DNA from: Nitzschia sp. DOCU1
Taxonomy: Eukaryota; Bacillariophyta; Bacillariophyceae; Bacillariales; Bacillariaceae
Assembly: GCA_951394045.1 (NCBI GenBank)
Contig: OX595990.1
Coordinates: 2,224,549 to 2,288,548, forward strand
DNA length: 64,000 nucleotides
Direction: 5' to 3'
Shown: one piece after another, positions 29,553 to 40,686 of the stretch
Layout of the letters: each line of letters begins with the position of its first letter
Numbering within the stretch: position 1 is the first letter of the stretch
Made by a program: the position numbers and the translations under genes
The notes under the pieces: model-generated
Told to the model about the DNA's origin: nothing
Database searches by the model: none
What the model saw: the letters and a program-made list of their open reading frames with translations, nothing else

Positions 29553-30963
29553 CTATTGGGGACTGCTAGTAGCGTCGTTTTCATTTGGCGGCGACGGCGC
29601 ATCCTCCAGCGTCGAAGACGATAACCGTGAGGAACCTTCGACAACAGCAATCGGCGAGCTGGGCTCCGCGCCATTGCCACTAGTAGGTTGACCCGAAGTT
29701 ACTTGCCCCCCTGTATGTAGCATATGAAGGAACGCAGCCTCCGACTCGGATACAGTAGAATTTTCATTTCCCAACGGAACCACACGAATATTCATCCCGC
29801 GACCATGCACATCCAGAGTGGACGACTCTTCCGTTGCCCTTTGGATTTCCACATTTCCTTGCTGGCCGTTCGACAGTTCCACACCTTCCAGACTTATGGT
29901 TGTGTTGGGTCGGGCATCCGCCAGGGATTGAAGCTGCGACAAGATGTAAAACAGGTGCATAGTTCGAAAGAACGAGTATGCTTCATCGTCATTTTGTTGT
30001 GCCGGATGGGTGGTAAAAGTTGGCCTTTGTCCTTCTATGCGATCAATATCATTCATCGGGTCCTCATCTGTATCATCTCCGTCCAGACTCAAGTAATTGT
30101 GGCGACATAGGGGGCATTCTTCATGATTCATCAACCACTCCAAAGCGCACTCTTTGTGAAAGCAATGTTTGCAAGCGGAATTCTGACTCCAGCACAATAC
30201 GTCTCCCTCAACATAGTCGTTCAAACAAATCGGACAAGGCTCCACACTCACAAGCTTGGTGGTACTTGACGTATTTACCACATCTGCCAATAAAAGTGAC
30301 GTCTTTCGACACGGGTTGTTGCCACTACTGCTTTTCACCGTCAAATCATCCCAATCCCCGTCATCGGTCGGAGGTCCCTCTTTGGATACTGTTAGAATTT
30401 TCTACATAGAATCACGACACATAGTAGGTGCAAACAAAATCATCAGCAATCAACCCACCGTGGCATCATCCCGTCACCATCCTGCTGGATAACTACTTAC
30501 TCTGGACACCAACACATTGTTGATGAAGTCTCGTCGATCTTCTGGTCGAACCCGCCCCTGCTGATGACGATGGCCATTATAATTGTAGTTGCCATCTCCA
30601 AATCCTAACCGACGAAGATTTTCGAGTGATATCCGAATGATTTCAGCCTGTCGCTCCGCGTTACGTTGTTCGCGAGCACTCCCCCACGAGAAGTAATGCC
30701 CACGCGCCGCGGAAAACCGACGATGGCATAACATCGGCATCCTGGCATGACGGCAAAAGGAATCGCGATGTCATCATCATGAGACGAAGAAGCAACAGTG
30801 GGACAACAAATATTGCTAACGGCACGTACCAAACAAAGCAGAATAGGAGACAAACCACCGCCAGCACCGCGATTGGACCCACATCTGTTTTTAGGCCGTT
30901 GCCGCGAAGAAACCTGATGCTATTGTCAACATATCCACTACCATCATCACCGATTGCCTCCAT
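29553..30963 (-). CDS. single-pass membrane RING-H2 E3 ubiquitin ligase
   Basis: Three exons: 30830-30963, 30501-30741 and 29553-30401, with GT-AG introns of 88 and 99 nt, give 407 residues. Both junctions keep frame; the first joins a strong GTACGT donor to a TGCCAG acceptor and yields one clean membrane helix (VGPIAVLAVVCLLFCFVW). A polar, Arg-rich region follows (HYFSWGSAREQRNAERQAE), then the RING-H2 finger in exon 3: CPIC..., CKHCFHKEC, CPLC, with the C3H2C3 ligands in order. The C-terminal 180 residues are acidic and disordered. Membrane RING-H2 proteins (ATL/RNF type) ubiquitinate membrane or ER client proteins; the client here is unknown. An alternative start in frame lies at 30993. 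Confidence 0.8.
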
Positions 30964-32993
30964 TGCGATATGAATACCGTAAAAGGACGACACTACTCCA
31001 AGAGGATAATGTAATGCGACGGGAGAGGCTGGTCACGCTGATTAGGAACCGAGAGACGAGAGGAACTGTCGGCGATGCGAGAAATCAAAAACCGTGATGT
31101 GCGTGCATATTGAAGCGGGAGAAATGCCGAACACAGAGGTGAAAGAAACTACGTGGGATAACACTGCGGCCGCCGATCCGCGACTTTGCGACTGCGTAAA
31201 AGGCGTTTGTTTTCTCGAGGCAATTTTGATAAAGTGTAATTTACTTAGCGTTGCGAGTACCGCAACTGAAAATGTAAATTGCCTTGATCGTGAAGGTAAT
31301 ATGCCCCTTCGTTTACAGTGTAGAGGTAGAACTGTAAGACCGACATGTACATTTTGATTGTCCCACGACAAATGATCAACGAGCATTTAAATGGAGCTTC
31401 ACTGTCCGAAATATTGGTGAACGGGTGCTACCGCATGAATTTTTGGATCCTACGTTGGTACCTCAAAAAAATGCAACGGTGTATGCAACGTTGTAGACTC
31501 AGTACAAAGCCCACGTAGGTACAAAGCCCACGGACCTTCTTGTTGCCCACGGGGGTATGACGTATGACCCCTCTGAAAAGACGAAGTCGACATGAACCGA
31601 CAACATCATGCTCCGTATCTCAAAGACTAATACCACTCTCTAGCTAGCTACTGTAGCTACTCTCCGACTTAGCCTACTGTTGCAGTCTATACTGCATACT
31701 GCAGTGCCGTCTTGTAAGTTTTGAATTGGCTGCGAGATTGACAAGGTTGCAGCAGATACTAGTAGCAGTGGAAGCACTCGGTTCCATCGTTTGTGCTTAT
31801 GTGCAGCGGCCTACTGTCATATAAAGCTACTTTAACTATATTTTACTAAATAGTAGTATACAAAAAGTTGCAATGCATAACATTCCATGCATTCGATCAG
31901 CTGTGCAAGTAGTGTAGCAAGCTTCCTCATTGTGCAATTTTGCTTGAGTAGTACTATGAAATCTTGGATGCTGGTGGCACTTGGACAAAAAATCACAACA
32001 ACAATCCAGGGGCAAAATAGTGGCAGCAGCTGCCGTTGATAGTCGATTTGAAAGCAGCGGCGACAACAGTAGCAGCATCGGTGGCAGCAGCAGCTGCAGG
32101 TTGTATCCCTGGTGTTGGTTTGCAGCTTCTCGCTTCGAATGGTCGTCAACTCCACATTTGGTGAATCCAAAAATGACAGGTTGAACGGCAACTGCCATCA
32201 TTACTGACAACACTGTCCTTCTTGCCTTGCAAAATAATCCTTCTTGGATTTTGTGCAGTAGTGGCGGCGTCAACAAAGTTCGGAGGGCTCTGGCTCTTTC
32301 TTGTGCCTCTTGGCAGCACAATTTGACCGGTTCTTTCAAAACAATCCCCAATAATCCCCTGCTGATTGTTGAGACGAATGTGCAGTTTGCCATAATGTGG
32401 CCATTTTGCGAAGATTTGCTGTACAATGAGACAGCAGCAGCAAGATGTATCACCATCCGATGGTGGGGACTCGTTCTTGTTCTTGGCGGTGTGCCGTTTG
32501 CATTTGTGGCATACTCAAGCGCGCGGTTGCATTTTCTTTGAGCTCGTGCTTTTTAACCGCGATAGGGTAGCATTTACGGCGAACAATATTCTACCCCATA
32601 TGCTACTTTTGTTGCATTTTGGTACTCCAGTTTGCTCGATTCAATGGTAGGCATACCCAAACTTTCGATGACGTATGTTGACGTAGACTTCGTTGATGCC
32701 CTACGAGAAAATACTACGCCGGTTGCATTTTACTAATAATACAGTGGTAGTAGTGTAATAGCGCATACCCTCCAACCCAACCAAGCACCAAAAGGAAGTC
32801 ATTTTCTAGCTCTTCTAGCAGCAGAGAGTAGGTTAGATATATATTAAGATCCTTAGTCAACAGAGCTGGATTCTTGTAGTTACATTTATTACAGGAGTTG
32901 CATGGCATTGAATACTGGCAATGCTGGTGCTAGAACCCAACACGACCTAGTGGAGTCTGTTGGACGTGCCTCGTAATAGCTCAGTTCGCTCGC

Positions 32994-33039
<46 letters not shown>

Positions 33040-33043
33040 AGAC
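30964..33043. other. 2.1-kb intergenic region without supported genes
   Basis: No open frame here looks protein-like; the longest (31836-32456, minus) is low complexity and Leu/Cys-rich. A direct repeat GTACAAAGCCCACG occurs twice near 31502 and 31519. The (GA)n tract at the right edge is listed separately. Confidence 0.5.
32999..33036. repeat. (GA)n microsatellite
   Basis: Nineteen GA units lie 7 bp past the stop codon of the FAD monooxygenase gene (CT repeat on the transcribed strand). Confidence 0.95.
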
Positions 33044-34315
33044 CTACCCCTTCTGGTTGCCCAAAAATCGTATACCAGAGAAGCCGAGACGACTAGCCCA
33101 TTGTAGCAAAGCCGTCTGCGGCATTCGATTCCTCTCATACCATCGAAACGCTTCCGGGCTTAACCCAAATTTATCAATCTGCCGACATAGCTCTTCAATA
33201 TCCGCAAATGCTGTAGAGCATCCTAAACCCAACGACGGTAGCTGGGCGTGTGCGGAATCCCCGAGTAAAGTGACATTCCCCGAACCCCATTTCCAAGAAA
33301 CTGGCAAGTCGGCAAGAACAATCTCCAAATAATCGTCTGTGGCCATCACCAATTCACTTAGAAATGGAGGAAATCGGTCTTTGAATCGATTGACTAGCTC
33401 TTCTTTTGTCAAAGAACTATCCAACTTGTCTGCAAAGTAGGTGTACGTCCACCACACATCGCCATTCTTCAACGACGCCAGGGTCGTTGCATCAACGTCT
33501 CCAGAGTAAAAGGTGAGCTCTCGTTGCACCATCGGACTCCTCTTTATGATTTCCCTCGCCTTGTCGGCCGGTGCCACTGACATGTATGCCTTGCATTTTG
33601 GCACTGATTTCGTTTCCGGAACCAACTGTTTACGGATCCTTGACCGAATTCCTCCGGCGTCAATGACGGCTTTGGCGACCTGGAATTCTATTCTCTCATC
33701 ACACTCGTCCCCTGTCTTCAAGACTTCGAACTGTGTTCGACCATCTTCGAGCTCTCTGAAGCCCTGAACATCGCATCCAAAATGAAAAATATCGTCGGGT
33801 AATCCTTTCTTCAACGCTTGCAGCATATCCCAGAACTTGATCACCACAAAGGGAGCCCCCAAAACACCTTCCGCCAAGTCAAACTGATCAAAGACGATGT
33901 TATTTTTCTTGTTGGTCAGTGAATTCACCGAAACTGTCCCAATACGAGTAGCGGCTTCTTCCAAGTTGTCGGCCACTTTTGGCGAAATAGCTCGAACTGA
34001 GTTGATGGCAAAGGGATGCAAAAAGATTGCAGATCCAACGGGACGGAAGGATGACCGCCTTTCAAATAGTTGAACACTGTATCCTCTGTCTCGAAGAGCA
34101 TGTGCCAAGACTAATCCTGCCGGTCCTGTTCCCACAATTGCGACATCTATGTTCTCATCATCTTGCCTGACGGTGTCACCGACAACGTCATTAAGTAATG
34201 TAGCTGCTGGCCCCACTGCGAACGAAAATGCCTCTACTGGATACACCAAGATCCCTAATGATAACTGCACAAGGAAAATGCAGGAGAGAAGTTTGCTTGT
34301 ACCGGAAGCCAACAT
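33044..34315 (-). CDS. FAD-dependent monooxygenase, probably plastid-targeted
   Basis: A FAD_binding_3-type hydroxylase of 423 residues if started at ATG 34315. That start gives a signal peptide (LLSCIFLVQLSLGILVYPV) with cleavage before Phe (VEA|FSFAVGP). Phe at +1 is the hallmark of diatom plastid presequences (ASAFAP-like). The frame extends to another ATG at 34510, which would hide the signal peptide behind 65 residues. Motifs: GxGxxG in IVGTGPAGLVLAHAL, the DG-like VIDAGGIRSRIRK, and GDSAHAQLPSLGLG, the second FAD-binding motif. The class includes zeaxanthin epoxidase, UbiH and salicylate hydroxylase; plastid location favours a pigment or quinone step but does not prove it. Confidence 0.8.
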   Translation of the reverse strand: MLASGTSKLLSCIFLVQLSLGILVYPVEAFSFAVGPAATLLNDVVGDTVRQDDENIDVAIVGTGPAGLVLAHALRDRGYSVQLFERRSSFRPVGSAIFLHPFAINSVRAISPKVADNLEEAATRIGTVSVNSLTNKKNNIVFDQFDLAEGVLGAPFVVIKFWDMLQALKKGLPDDIFHFGCDVQGFRELEDGRTQFEVLKTGDECDERIEFQVAKAVIDAGGIRSRIRKQLVPETKSVPKCKAYMSVAPADKAREIIKRSPMVQRELTFYSGDVDATTLASLKNGDVWWTYTYFADKLDSSLTKEELVNRFKDRFPPFLSELVMATDDYLEIVLADLPVSWKWGSGNVTLLGDSAHAQLPSLGLGCSTAFADIEELCRQIDKFGLSPEAFRWYERNRMPQTALLQWASRLGFSGIRFLGNQKG

Positions 34316-34786
34316 TACTCTTCGATCAAGATAAAATGGGAACGACAACTTGCAGTAGCTTGATCTCGAGATGGTCTCGGCGTTCGTCGTTGAGGGTGAT
34401 GTCAGAAGGCGAAAAATGATGTCGGCGGCAGTTTTTCCCGCGTCTCTTCGATAGATGACGCATGCGCAGAAAGAAGACCCGGATCTAGCAATAGTGGTCG
34501 AAGTGGTCATTGTGATCTGGAACTTTTACTATTCTTTCCCAACGCAAGCGTCGAGATTAGGAGCTACCAACAGGAGTAGAGGGTAGTAGTTTCATCGTAA
34601 TACAGCGGAAGCTCTCAAAATGGAGGCGAAAGGTACCATACATTACTGGCCTTGCTACTCTCTACAGGCAACTATAATTGCTTGAGCAACACTCGATTCG
34701 GATTCGCTATCCCCAAAGGCAGTGGACATCACTTCGTTCTCAGCAGCAAATGACGACTTGCGGTTTAAGCATGTTCGCTTGCAAAC

Positions 34787-35548
34787 TTATACTAGCTGGA
34801 AGACTCCTGGTTCATCAATTGCATTCCACCAGCTCTCAAACTCAGCAAAGCTGATCAATCCGTCATCGTCCTTGTCAATGATGATAAAGGCAGTTTCGAT
34901 TTCGCGGCGGTTCAAGTCTAACCCCAGCGTCAAAGAAAGTGCTCGGAACGAGGTCATGTCCAGCTTTCCTCCGGTTTTGGAGTCAGCTGCCTCATGAAAT
35001 CTAGCTTTCAAAGTCGATTCCGAAATTGCCGAATGCTTTAGTTCCTTCAGTTTCGCTTGCGCTTTTCGGCCCACGACGATATAAACAATGCCGACAAAAG
35101 TCATGAATCCGCCGCCAGCCAAGGCAAACAATCCAGGCTGTGACAACTGCAGAGTGCCTGACACAAAGTATAATGCGCCTCGTCCCCATACATATCGCAA
35201 AAACATGGCATACTTTTGGAGAGTCACTGCGAACCGTGCAGGAAAGAACGGAATCTGACCCCTTCCTTCCAAGACGAGAACCGCGACTCCCAAGAGAAAT
35301 GTGTAAACCTCAATCAAGGCACCAAAGATATGGAGCGTCAGAACTTTCCCCAGAAACTCCGTCGCCGACACAAAAATCAAGAAAATCCCGCCCAGGAGGG
35401 CAAAGAGTCGAATCGAGTAGTCGCCATCGCTCGCTTGTTTGCGAAGCTCTTCAAATTTGTCCTTGGCAAAGGTTCCAGCCACTTCGGCGTTTTCTTTTGT
35501 CAAGAAATTTGATGTCAAGGTTGTCAGCGGGGTTTTCTCAGATGTCAT
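34787..35548 (-). CDS. EF-hand membrane protein with COPI-associated-like domain
   Basis: A 253-residue protein from ATG 35548 (MTSEKTPL). Three or four hydrophobic helices occupy residues of about 45-170 (for example LFALLGGIFLIFVSATEF, LIEVYTFLLGVAVLVLEG, PGLFALAGGGFMTFVGIVYIVVG). The segment ending VLVLEGR resembles the COPI-associated family (PF08507) of Golgi membrane proteins. A C-terminal calmodulin-like pair follows: the last loop, DKDDDGLISFAEFE, has all Ca-binding positions; the preceding loop (DSKTGGKLDMTSFR) is less canonical. Fusion of this membrane domain to EF-hands suggests Ca-regulated trafficking; inference only. Confidence 0.75.
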   Translation of the reverse strand: MTSEKTPLTTLTSNFLTKENAEVAGTFAKDKFEELRKQASDGDYSIRLFALLGGIFLIFVSATEFLGKVLTLHIFGALIEVYTFLLGVAVLVLEGRGQIPFFPARFAVTLQKYAMFLRYVWGRGALYFVSGTLQLSQPGLFALAGGGFMTFVGIVYIVVGRKAQAKLKELKHSAISESTLKARFHEAADSKTGGKLDMTSFRALSLTLGLDLNRREIETAFIIIDKDDDGLISFAEFESWWNAIDEPGVFQLV

Positions 35549-36208
35549 GGTCAATGATATGATGCTGCAGGGTATCGTAGAAAGCGACGATCAAGACAAG
35601 AAGATGGATTGAAGAGGTTGACGGAGTGGTGCCCAAGATAGAGACAGCAGATGGCACAATATATCGCACACAATGCCACCACGAACGAAACCAATGACCC
35701 GCGCGACCCAAAGGAGGCGGCAGCGCGTGGTCGAATCGTTCGACCGGTTTTGATGCGCGTTATGATTGCGATCGCTTTGATCCCTTTTGCTCTAACTACG
35801 GAAGGACAGATTCTTGACTCTACAACCTACTAGAGAAAGCCAAATGACCCATAGGGCGTGTTGTGGGTAGTCTTTCATGATGTTTTTCCGGCCTTCTTTC
35901 CCTCTCTACTACTTTTCAGATAGAATAGGATTGCTACTAGAGTGGACCACAGCGACATGCCGTTCCACATCCCTTAGCAATTGACAACTGCATGACTCTC
36001 TCAACAGGTCTCGTGAAAGTAACATCTGCTAGCGAAAAGCGATGCTACTTTAGTTCTCTACAAGTCGACCCAAGCATATTGTATGATGCATGATTTCATG
36101 GAACGCAGTCTTGGCCGGCCAAAAACGAATCTAATCTCGTACTACTCCCACGGTACGACGACTCCTCACTCATCAACACGATTTTCTTGTTTGGAGTACT
36201 TTCTCACG
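35549..36208. other. intergenic region, nothing recognised
   Basis: 660 bp between genes. A 60-codon plus-strand frame at 35651 has a hydrophobic end but no support. No RNA gene or repeat seen. Confidence 0.4.
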
Positions 36209-36786
36209 TTACCATAACCCATGGCCTTCATTGTTGTTGCTGTTGTTGTTATTTGACGGAGGAGGTAATACCATACTGCAACACTCGGGCGACCACCATT
36301 CGAGTTCACCTGCAAGAAATAACATCCAAGCAGCTACTGTAAGCGTGGTCTCAACTTCCTTTTGAATATCCAAGTTTTCATCCGGTAAACAATCATTTCT
36401 GGCACTTGATTCACGGAACCGCCTTCTTGGAACCTTGGCGCCCGTGTCGCTACTTGTCGTTGATGATGGCATTATACGGTCCCTGTGATTCCAATAATAA
36501 TATTAGACATTTGATTATGATAATTTGTAAGAACATAGAAGACGACTTATCCGTACCTGTCCCTTTGTTTGTAACTTGCCATCGTCGACATTCTTTGGTT
36601 TTTCTGGCAATTTTGCGCGAGTTCAGAAGTTCTCGTTTCGTCGGATTCCTCATCAGGGTTCGGCTCGACGACATCATCACGATGATCCTCAAAGGAAGTT
36701 CCAATTTCGATGGTTTGGTTCCCATCGATGAAATGGGAACAAACAATAACGGATGTTAATGTTTCGGCCATGGTGAAAGATGGCAT
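36209..36786 (-). CDS. small two-exon unknown protein
   Basis: Exons 36557-36786 and 36209-36482 join across a 74-nt GT-AG intron (donor AG|GTACGG, acceptor CACAG|GG) to give 167 residues from ATG 36786 (MPSFTMAETL). The frame is kept exactly, which is the main support. The protein has an acidic middle (DDVVEPNPDEESDET), a basic stretch (KVPRRRFRESS), a Trp-rich segment (AAWMLFLAGELEWWSPE) and an Asn-rich end encoded by a GTT/AAC triplet run. No family recognised. Confidence 0.4.
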
Positions 36787-37361
36787 TACTATTGAATGAA
36801 TTGTGCAACGGCCTCACAGTTGTTGGCATCGCTCATTCGGCAAGAACAAGAAGTCCTGCGCGTTCTTGACATCATCCGATAGCCGTTTGACGCATACCGG
36901 TATGCATGACGCATCTGCTTCCAACACGGCGATCCCACGAAATTTCGCAAGATCGACATGCGCTCACACGAAGGCCGCCTGCCTTTGCAATTTTTACGTT
37001 GAGTCAAATAAGTCGCAGGTAAAACCCTCGCCGCGCGCATGTGCACGAATGGATTCATTCGATCGCAAACGCATTGGTACGTGGTAAAACAACGAGAAGA
37101 AATCGAAGAATTGAATCAATCATCATAAATAGTCCACCATGGACATGCGGTATTCATTGTCTCGCTGCCCGAAACGCGTGGCTCATAATGCCTGATGAGC
37201 ACGACTACTCATTCATCCACCCATGGTCCTCAAATTAGGCTTCCTGAAAACGACCTTGGAACGAAGGGCAGATGCATCTCTGCGACTTTGGGATAGGCTT
37301 GGGCGGAAGGGTGGTTTCTGCTAACAAGTGATTCATTCATTCATTTAGCGCCCAGCTTGAC
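36787..37361. other. intergenic region, nothing recognised
   Basis: 575 bp between divergent genes with short ATTCATTC repeats at 37330-37345 and no protein-like frame. Confidence 0.4.
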
Positions 37362-38385
37362 ATGGGGGAATCATGGCAAAACGTTCAAAGTCTCATCGAT
37401 GACAGCCACTCTAGTAGTGAGAAGGAAAAGGAAAAATGGTCCAAAAACGGTGTCATCCTTGGAGGATCGCTGCGAGGTGCGTTGATCTGTTGAAGAACGG
37501 GAAGAAAGCTGTCCTCGTGATACCAATGCGAGGTGCTTTTTTGTCTTGTGTGTACAGGAGCAATGGGACTGCTGAGCAGTACATTCAAGTTCAAAACCAT
37601 GGTGTACAAGAAAGCTTTCTTATCCATTGGAGATCAGGCAGTCGGTGGAGAAAAAAGTATTACTCGTCCACCTCGTCGCTTGGCACACTCGAAAGCAGTC
37701 GGTATGTGAAATGACATTTGATTTCGTCGGGGACAAACTTGATGGTTCCAATGCTGATGAATTCTCTGACGTTTTGTCCTCGAAAGTCTATTGTCAAAGC
37801 ATGTTAATGGGTATGGTGGTGTTTGCGACATATGACGGACTAGTGCATGCATGGAGAAGATACAAGGGTCGAAGGGTGCATGATGGTGTCAGTGTCGGCT
37901 CGTCGGAACCCATGGACAGCGTCTCGATCTGGGTACACGGATTCGCAGGGACAGCCTCAGGTGTCACTAGGTCGCTATTTTGGGTAGGGTGGGAACGATA
38001 TGTCTATGACATTCCCCACAGTATGGCATTTTCCTGGAGAACCACGGTGCATCACGCCACTGGACATGGGATTCTGTTTGGAAGCTACTATGGGCTGCGT
38101 ACTCTGGTGTTGGAGAAGAGAAGTAGCAAATCCAATAAAGAGGATGACTACTACCCATACTTGGCGACGTTCTTGGCGGGAGGGTGGGCCGGACAACTTC
38201 ACCACGTGGCACAACATTACACAAGTCACTGGCGACAATTTCATTCGCAGCATCAGCTCCCGCCTCCACCGCGCATACGTCCCACAATGACTTCATTTGT
38301 CCCCATGGCAATGTGCTTCTTAGCTTTCGAACATGGTGCCGAAGGAATTGATGATTTGCTAGAGTATGTTGAGTCACGACTGTAA
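37362..38385 (+). CDS. three-exon unknown protein, possible mitochondrial-carrier-like fold
   Basis: Exons 37362-37476, 37558-37701 and 37787-38385, with introns of 81 and 85 nt, give 285 residues; all phases match. The second acceptor (CTCGAAAG) is weak. After a charged start (SSSEKEKEKWSK) come several Gly-rich amphipathic helices: VILGGSLRGAMGLL, SMLMGMVVFATYDGLVHA, VSIWVHGFAGTASGVTR, TTVHHATGHGILFGSYYG and LATFLAGGWAGQLHHVAQH. The regular spacing of G-x-x-x-G helices recalls mitochondrial carriers or Tim17-type proteins, but the carrier signature P-x-D/E-x-x-K/R is absent. It may be an inner-membrane protein; function unknown. Confidence 0.6.
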
Positions 38386-38672
38386 AACATGCCTCCGGTC
38401 TGCATGTGCAGAAACGAAATCTTTGAACATCATATAGATAGTCACACAATGGGGCAACCATATCGCAAGACCTACAAGGAAACAGGCTTCAAGTGTCCCG
38501 TTCTAGCACGAAAACATCGAGAAAGAAGATGGACTATTTAGCATTTTTCCATACTACTATATACGGACCTCAATCTTTCCACTTTGAGACTTTGAATCAT
38601 TTCATAGCTTTTTTTAGATACAAAGCCTTCACCCCTTGCCGGATTGAAAACACGACTTTCAGGCCGCGTCAT

Positions 38673-39200
38673 CTATCGTGCCATGACTATTCTTCGTGGT
38701 TTATCCGAGAAGGCGGCAAGACTGTCATGTTCTGCACGTCTGAGTGCCAACGTCTGCGCCACTTCGGAATATGGGCGATACTCTTTTGATAGCCAAACTT
38801 CATCAATCGATCCACTCATTTGTCGTTTCATCACCGCAGAGACGGCACTCTTGAGTCGTGGCAAACGCCCTGCGTCATCATGATTTGTCAATGGCTCGAG
38901 ACCCCGTAGTTGCTCCAATCCCTTCCCACTCCAGGCTGTTTCATTTGACTTGAACTCTCGAATCAAATGCACAATGTCTATTTGGATCCGTCGCAGTTCT
39001 GTTTTACTAAGATACAGACCTTCGAGCTCTTGTGGCGAGAAACTTCGCCGACTGGGAATCTCCATCACTTGATTCACACCCTCGAACTGAACACATCGCT
39101 CCCGCCTCGCTGTCCGGGCTCTTTTATTGGTAACATTATGTTTCGGGCAGTCTGATCGCCGGAGAGCCATTGGAGAGGCCGCTTGGACGATGGCTACCAT
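38673..39200 (-). CDS. 'RGLE' family protein, diatom paralogous family, copy 1
   Basis: A 175-residue protein from ATG 39200. Core features: VQFEGVNQVMEIPSRRSFS, then ELEGLYLSKTELRRIQID, the block LRGLEPLTN, and a helix ending AVSAVMKRQ. The same order (V-x-F, Y/F-S-x-x-E, Y-x-S, RGLE, R-rich helix ending in x-x-Q) is found in the gene at 40060-40686. From memory this is a large family of short proteins in diatom genomes with no known function. No signal peptide or membrane segment is visible; a basic N-terminus (NKRARTARRER) could direct it to the nucleus. Confidence 0.7.
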   Translation of the reverse strand: MVAIVQAASPMALRRSDCPKHNVTNKRARTARRERCVQFEGVNQVMEIPSRRSFSPQELEGLYLSKTELRRIQIDIVHLIREFKSNETAWSGKGLEQLRGLEPLTNHDDAGRLPRLKSAVSAVMKRQMSGSIDEVWLSKEYRPYSEVAQTLALRRAEHDSLAAFSDKPRRIVMAR

Positions 39201-40059
39201 TGTCGGAGAAGATGATTGTGAAAATCACACGACAGCTATCGTGCAAGTCCTGGGAAGCTTCTGACCGTTCCTTGCGGAAATTTTGTGAATCACGCGTCAC
39301 TCCGCGTGTTGGTTGTCGGACGCAGTTTCAACCATTGTCCACCTGCCCCAAGAATCATTCAACGGAAAGCTTTTATCGCCAAGTCTGTCGTCGTGACGCC
39401 ATCTTATTTAACGAAATTCAAAATATTCGCTGGGCCAGACGTTGCGTTGGCGAATTCATGTGGAAACATGCAAAATGAGGAAAGTAGGACGTCACCCCTC
39501 GGCGGGGGGGCGCCCTATTTGATGACGTCAAAGGAAGAAAGTTTGAGAAGTCGTGTGAAGTGGAAAGTACGAAAGTTCAATTGAAATTTCTCGAAGAAAC
39601 CATCCATGGCGTGTCGTACGATGACGTCAATTGGAGGCGTCAAAGAGAGAAAGCCACAACGTGTTGACCACTACCGTATCCTCCCAAAAGACAATCTGGA
39701 AAGTAACTAGTAGACGCAACGAAGGCCTAAGAGTTGTTCTAACTTTAGCATGATGCTACTCTAGGTTGAGTAATAGACGAGCCGTAAAAGTAGCGGCTTG
39801 AGAGCGAATGAATCATCACGTCGATGTAGTAGTCGCTCGTGAGATTTCGCGTCGAGTCCCACCCACACTCTACTAACACGGAGCAATGAGCTGTGATCTA
39901 CTACCTCCAATAGACAATAACAATTTTCAATTCGACCATGTATGGTCTAGTTCTATTATATTCTATGGTCCGTAACACCACCACAAAACAACCCATTGTC
40001 AAGCGCTGTCGTCGGCACAAAAACCTTGAGAAGGTTTGGTCGGCGGGCTGGGACAACTA
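39201..40059. other. intergenic region with TGACGTCA-type motifs
   Basis: Between the two RGLE genes. GATGACGTCA occurs near 39521 and again near 39620, and GGACGTCA near 39488, giving three ACGTCA boxes within 140 bp. These match bZIP/CRE binding sites and may be regulatory. No gene seen. Confidence 0.45.
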
Positions 40060-40686
40060 TCATCGAATCATCATTTGGACCGGAGGGGGGGCTGCGAGGT
40101 GAATCTGTTGATCCATAATACCGCGCAAGTGAGCTGCCCAAACCGATGGGGCCGTCATGTCTTGGTAGACATAGATCAGCCAATGCTCGCTGACAGAACC
40201 CCACATGCGCTGTTCTCGCAAAACTGCCTGGACTATGCGGCCGATACGTTCCTTGCGTTCTCGCTGAGCCGCTGGCACGTACATTTCCAAGCCTCTCATT
40301 TCATCAGTATCCAACGGGTCTTCATCGTCATCTTGTAAGTGTCTCTTGGCGTTTGCAACTTTAGTGGGAGTTTTGTTTCTTTGTACGGAACGTGCCCTGA
40401 TGGCTCTTTTCAAAGTGTTTTTCAATTCCCATTTCGATTGTTCTTTCTCCTCTGGGGAAATATACATACTATGTCTCTCTTGCACTGAATATTGACGCCA
40501 ATGAGGGATTGCATGAACTTTGACCCGATCATTGAAATGGACCGATCGCTTGGGCCGGTCGTCGTCGCACTGGTGTGTTGCTGGGATGTCGGCATCTTGC
40601 TTGGCGGCACCTTGTTGCTCGGCCACACAGAAGGAAGATTCATCGTCAGAGTGATAAGAGAGCTCCAACAAACGGGGAGCCACCAT
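40060..40686 (-). CDS. 'RGLE' family protein, diatom paralogous family, copy 2
   Basis: A 208-residue protein from ATG 40686 (MVAPRLLELSYHSDDES). The frame is open upstream but lacks another ATG. Core: RSVHFNDRVKVHAIPHWRQ, YSVQERHSMYISPEEKEQ, DEMRGLEMYVP, then RIGRIVQAVLREQRMWG. It shares block order and several identical positions with copy 1, including the RGLE tetrad. A C-terminal extension with PPPPV is unique to this copy. Function unknown. Confidence 0.7.
   Translation of the reverse strand: MVAPRLLELSYHSDDESSFCVAEQQGAAKQDADIPATHQCDDDRPKRSVHFNDRVKVHAIPHWRQYSVQERHSMYISPEEKEQSKWELKNTLKRAIRARSVQRNKTPTKVANAKRHLQDDDEDPLDTDEMRGLEMYVPAAQRERKERIGRIVQAVLREQRMWGSVSEHWLIYVYQDMTAPSVWAAHLRGIMDQQIHLAAPPPVQMMIR

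Noticed and set aside
31836..32456. 206-codon minus-strand frame
   Set aside because: Leu/Cys-rich low complexity from CTG/CAG triplets; overlaps another frame of similar length; no domain.
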